From contig NZ_BONK01000013.1 of assembly GCF_016862675.1 (NCBI RefSeq), positions 1-64,000 of the forward strand: a DNA stretch of 64,000 nucleotides, in the 5' to 3' direction. The notes beneath the pieces were generated by a model, which saw only the letters and a program-made list of their open reading frames with translations, ran no database searches and was not told the origin of the DNA. This DNA is from Cellulomonas chitinilytica. Its GTDB lineage: Bacteria; Actinomycetota; Actinomycetes; Actinomycetales; Cellulomonadaceae. Positions 61,449 through 64,000 of this stretch are shown piece by piece. The stretch's first letter is position 1. Each line of letters opens with the position of its first letter. Both the position numbers and the translations under genes were made by a program.

Positions 61449-62430
61449 CGAAGCCCTCCCCGGTGAGCTCGACGAAGACCTGCTCGAGGCTGGGCCGCCG
61501 CACCTCGAACCCCACGACGGGCACGTCCGCGCGGACCAGCGCCGCCGAGACGTCCTCGGGGGCGAGCCCGTCGACGGGGGCGTCGAGCCGCAGGCCGTCG
61601 ACGACCGGCTCCTCCAGGCCCAGCCCGCGCAGCACGCGGGCGGCGGCGCCGACGTGCCCAGTGGTCGTCGTGACGGACACCCGGGCCTGCCCGCGCTCGG
61701 CGAGCACGGACCGGGCGCCCTGCAGCACGAGGTGCCCGCGGCTCATGATCCCGACGTGGGTGCACACCTGCTCGATCTCGGCGAGCAGGTGCGACGAGAC
61801 GAGCACCGTCGTGCCGGCGTCGGCGAGCTCGCGCACGAGGTGGCGCACCTCGCGGGTGCCCTGCGGGTCGAGCCCGTTGGTCGGCTCGTCGAGCACGAGC
61901 AGCTCGCGGGGCTGCAGCAGGGCCGCCGCCAGCCCGAGGCGCTGCTTCATGCCGAGCGAGTACTGCCGGAACCGCTTCTCCGCCGCGGCGCCGAGCCCGA
62001 CCCGCTCGAGCGCCTCGTCGCGCCGGCGCGCGGCGGTCCGCGGGTCGGCGGTGGCGTCGACCGCCGCCAGCCGGTCGAGGTTCGCGCGGCCGCTGAGGTA
62101 CGGGTGGAAGGCGGGCCCCTCGACGAGCGCGCCGACGCGGGGCAGCACCGCGGCGCCGGCGTCCGGCATCGGCTGGTCGAGCAGCCACGCCTGCCCGCCC
62201 GTGGGGCGCACCAGGCCGAGCAGCATCCGGATCGTCGTCGTCTTCCCGGAGCCGTTGGGGCCGAGGAAGCCGTACACGGCCCCGCGCGGCACCCGCAGCG
62301 CGAGGTCGTCGACGGCCACCTGCCCGGACCGGAACCGTTTCGTCAGCCCGTCGGTGCGCACGGCCAGGGGCCCGGTGTCGTCACCGGACCCCTGGCCGAC
62401 CCGTGCGGGGTCGAGCACGCCTGTGCTCAC
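61435..62430 (-). CDS. ABC exporter ATPase
   Basis: A 331-residue ATPase: Walker A GPNGSGKTT near 56, Q-loop, signature YSLGMKQRLGLAAALL, Walker B LLVLDEPTNGLDPQG, switch His in VSSHLLAEIEQ, and a C-terminal extension of about 90 residues as in drug/antibiotic exporters (DrrA-type). GTG start overlaps the upstream LolA-like gene (GTGA). Confidence 0.9.
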   Translation of the reverse strand: MSTGVLDPARVGQGSGDDTGPLAVRTDGLTKRFRSGQVAVDDLALRVPRGAVYGFLGPNGSGKTTTIRMLLGLVRPTGGQAWLLDQPMPDAGAAVLPRVGALVEGPAFHPYLSGRANLDRLAAVDATADPRTAARRRDEALERVGLGAAAEKRFRQYSLGMKQRLGLAAALLQPRELLVLDEPTNGLDPQGTREVRHLVRELADAGTTVLVSSHLLAEIEQVCTHVGIMSRGHLVLQGARSVLAERGQARVSVTTTTGHVGAAARVLRGLGLEEPVVDGLRLDAPVDGLAPEDVSAALVRADVPVVGFEVRRPSLEQVFVELTGEGFDVAR

Positions 62431-63692
62431 GCCATCGCCTGCAGCGTCGCGGCCGGCACCGCCCCGGCCAGCACGCGGCCGTCGTCGGTGATCAGGACGC
62501 TCAGCAACGCCGAGCTGATGAGGTGTCCCTCGGGGACCTTCGTCGTGAGCGAGTCGTAGAGGGCGGCGGGGTCGAGCCCCTGGAACTTGCTCGCGGGGCC
62601 GGCGCCGTCCTGCGGCCCGAACTGGTCGAGCAGGCCCTGCGCGCTCTCCGACCCGATCGTCGGGTGCCCGCTGGGCACCGCGGCGAGCGCCGACGGGTCG
62701 CCGGCGACCAGGCCGGGCACGTCCACGCCGGTCGCCTGCACGACGGTCGCCCACCCGGTGCCGGACACGGTCACGCCCTCGGGCAGCTCGCCGTCGGCGC
62801 CGGCGGCGTGGTCGGCCGCGATCTGCTCGTCGGTCGGCAGCGTCACGACCTTCTCCGTCGTGGTCGCGCCCGCCGGTGCGGAGAACGCCAGGACCGAGTC
62901 GGACGGCGTCGCGAACGTGACGTCGGTGAAGCCGACCTCGAGCGCCGGGGTCTGCGCGTCCTGGGTGCTCCACACCTGGACCCGCAGCGGGGTCTGGGTC
63001 TGGGCGTCGATCGCGACGACGACGCGGGCCACCAGCGTGCCGGGCGTCTTCGGTGTGACGACGAGCTGGTACGCGCCGCGGCCGGCGACGGTGCTCTCGG
63101 CGTCGAGCGAGACGTGGGAGAGCTGCTCGGCCTGGTCGAGCACCTGCTGGGCGGCCTCCGTGGGGGTCGGCAGGTCCGCGCCGCCCGGCACCTGGCCGGC
63201 CGCGGCGTCGTCCTTGAGCGACTCGTAGCGCGCCCGGTCCGCGTCGCTCACGGTGTAGTGCACGACCGCGTCGTCCGAGCTCGCGTACGTCCACACCTCG
63301 GGTCCGTCGTGCACGACGGAGAACTCCGACATGTCGCCGAGCAGCGACACCCGGCTGCGCTCGCCGCCGTCCGTCCAGACGCGCAGCGTCGAGGAGCCGT
63401 CGAGCAGGTTCACCGGGTCCGCGGTCTCGGGACCGAACGGGAGCGACGGCAGCCCGAGCCGGGCCGTGTACACGACGGTGCCGGACAGCGCCTGCGGCTG
63501 CGCGGCCGCGACCGCGGCGACGAGCTCCTCCGGCGTGACCGGCGGGAGCCCGCTGCTGTCCGCGGAGGCGAGCAGGGGCGGGGCGGCGAACGCGGCACCG
63601 ACGCCGACGGCGACGACCGCGGGGAACGCCCAGCGGGCGCGGGCCGACAGCGTGCGCCGCGGCGACGGGGGGAGAGGCGATGTCTCGGTCAT
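62427..63692 (-). CDS. Membrane-anchored LolA-like/DUF2092-type protein
   Basis: A 421-residue protein with an N-terminal membrane anchor (about 22-43), then an extracytoplasmic beta-rich domain. Segments such as LSGTVVYTARLGLPSLP, LRVWTDGGERSRVSLLG, VVHDGPEVWTYAS and TPLRVQVWSTQDA resemble the half-barrel of LolA/RseB-like lipoprotein-binding proteins. First gene of the ABC exporter operon, so it could hand a lipidic substrate to the exporter or sense it. Divergent from the response regulator gene, 94 bp away. Confidence 0.75.
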   Translation of the reverse strand: MTETSPLPPSPRRTLSARARWAFPAVVAVGVGAAFAAPPLLASADSSGLPPVTPEELVAAVAAAQPQALSGTVVYTARLGLPSLPFGPETADPVNLLDGSSTLRVWTDGGERSRVSLLGDMSEFSVVHDGPEVWTYASSDDAVVHYTVSDADRARYESLKDDAAAGQVPGGADLPTPTEAAQQVLDQAEQLSHVSLDAESTVAGRGAYQLVVTPKTPGTLVARVVVAIDAQTQTPLRVQVWSTQDAQTPALEVGFTDVTFATPSDSVLAFSAPAGATTTEKVVTLPTDEQIAADHAAGADGELPEGVTVSGTGWATVVQATGVDVPGLVAGDPSALAAVPSGHPTIGSESAQGLLDQFGPQDGAGPASKFQGLDPAALYDSLTTKVPEGHLISSALLSVLITDDGRVLAGAVPAATLQAMA

Positions 63693-63786
63693 GGCTCCAT
63701 GCTGCGTCGCGGCCCCTGAGGCCACGCTGAGAGGGTGTCCGGGTCGGGGGCACGAGCGGGTGGGATCCGGGTGGGATGCTGCTCAC

Positions 63787-64000
63787 GTGCGGGTTCTGGT
63801 GGTGGACGACGAGCGCGGGCTCGTGCGCGCGCTGCACCGCGGGCTGAGCGCCGAGGGGTTCGCCGTCGACGTCGCGTTCGACGGCGAGACCGGCCTCCAG
63901 CTCGCGACGGACCACGAGTACGACGCGATCGTCCTGGACATCATGCTCCCGCGGCGCCACGGTTACGACGTCGTGACGGCCCTGCGGGAGCGCGAGGTCT
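63787..64000 (+). CDS. Response regulator, N-terminal part (OmpR-type likely)
   Basis: The first 71 residues of a receiver domain run off the right edge. VRVLVVDDERGLVRAL gives the acidic pocket, IVLDIMLPRRHGYDVV the phospho-Asp (near 52). Sequence style and MLPRRHGYDV fit OmpR/PhoB-family regulators such as MprA/TcrA. The start GTG lies six bases after GATGCT, suggesting leaderless expression. It may control the divergent exporter operon. Confidence 0.85.
   Translation, partial: MRVLVVDDERGLVRALHRGLSAEGFAVDVAFDGETGLQLATDHEYDAIVLDIMLPRRHGYDVVTALREREV

Noticed and set aside
1..64000. CRISPR arrays, insertion sequences, integrases, tRNA/rRNA genes or attachment sites
   Set aside because: No regularly spaced repeats, transposase or recombinase motifs, or cloverleaf sequences were seen on reading both strands.

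Overview
The window is high-GC actinobacterial DNA with very dense, largely co-directional gene clusters, frequent ATGA/GTGA/TGATG start-stop overlaps, many GTG starts, and several genes whose start codon lies only 6-8 nt after a TANNNT-like -10 element (leaderless pattern). A secreted GH6 cellulase, a DUF664/DinB-type protein of the mycothiol-linked kind, a LLM-class (probably F420) oxidoreductase, an ECF41 sigma factor and a TCGAAC-N4-GTTCG LexA box fit a cellulolytic actinomycete. My best guess is Cellulomonas or a close relative; this is inferred from gene content, not from a marker gene. No tRNA, rRNA, insertion sequence, integrase or CRISPR array was seen.

Layout. 1-5465: end of a TetR regulator, a secreted TAP-type alpha/beta hydrolase, a fructosamine-kinase-like protein, an ECF41 sigma factor and its oxidoreductase partner, which is frameshifted near 4087, then a small unknown protein. 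5462-11897: branched-chain 2-oxoacid dehydrogenase (E1a-E1b-E2), divergent from a 3-oxoacid CoA-transferase A/B and thiolase operon; together these turn branched-chain keto acids and acetoacetate into acetyl-CoA. 11918-15738: a four-gene operon encoding a deoxyribosyltransferase/TIR-like domain fused to TPR-like repeats (ASK1/TRAF-binding-type architecture), a second deoxyribosyltransferase-like protein, a TIR protein with the catalytic-type Glu, and a SLOG protein. It looks like a nucleotide-signalling conflict (immune) system and is the most interesting locus here. 15894-30325: AraC regulator and epoxide hydrolase, SLC1-type symporter, SOS-controlled DNA polymerase IV, small enzymes, an MMPL exporter divergent from a two-component system, an SRPBCC/ArsR pair behind tandem operators, a membrane HExxH protein, and a two-gene unit with a possible caspase-like (His-Gly/Cys) protein.

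30429-38032: 2-methylcitrate cycle operon prpDBC (propionate use) divergent from a sulfate ABC transporter operon. 38067-45080: a BMP-type nucleoside/nucleobase ABC importer (ATPase, two permeases, lipoprotein) followed by two coupled isochorismatase-fold proteins. One closely resembles biuret amidohydrolase; the other has lost the catalytic Cys. This suggests uptake and deamidation of a ureide or triazine-derived compound. 45083-50283: orphan Hcp-like protein, DinB-like protein, an RsbQ/RsbP stress-signalling pair and an MFS drug exporter. 50408-56920: ArsR/SRPBCC pair, GH6 cellulase, acylphosphatase, LLM oxidoreductase behind a MerR-type promoter, small membrane protein, secreted beta-helix protein, and luxS-mtnN. 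56991-60577: type III PKS, ICMT-like methyltransferase and FAD oxidoreductase in the srsABC order of phenolic-lipid quinone pathways, with a divergent UbiA-type prenyltransferase. 60585-64000: ABC exporter with a LolA-like membrane-anchored protein, divergent from the start of an OmpR-type response regulator that runs off the end.

All calls are from reading the sequence; no database search was run.
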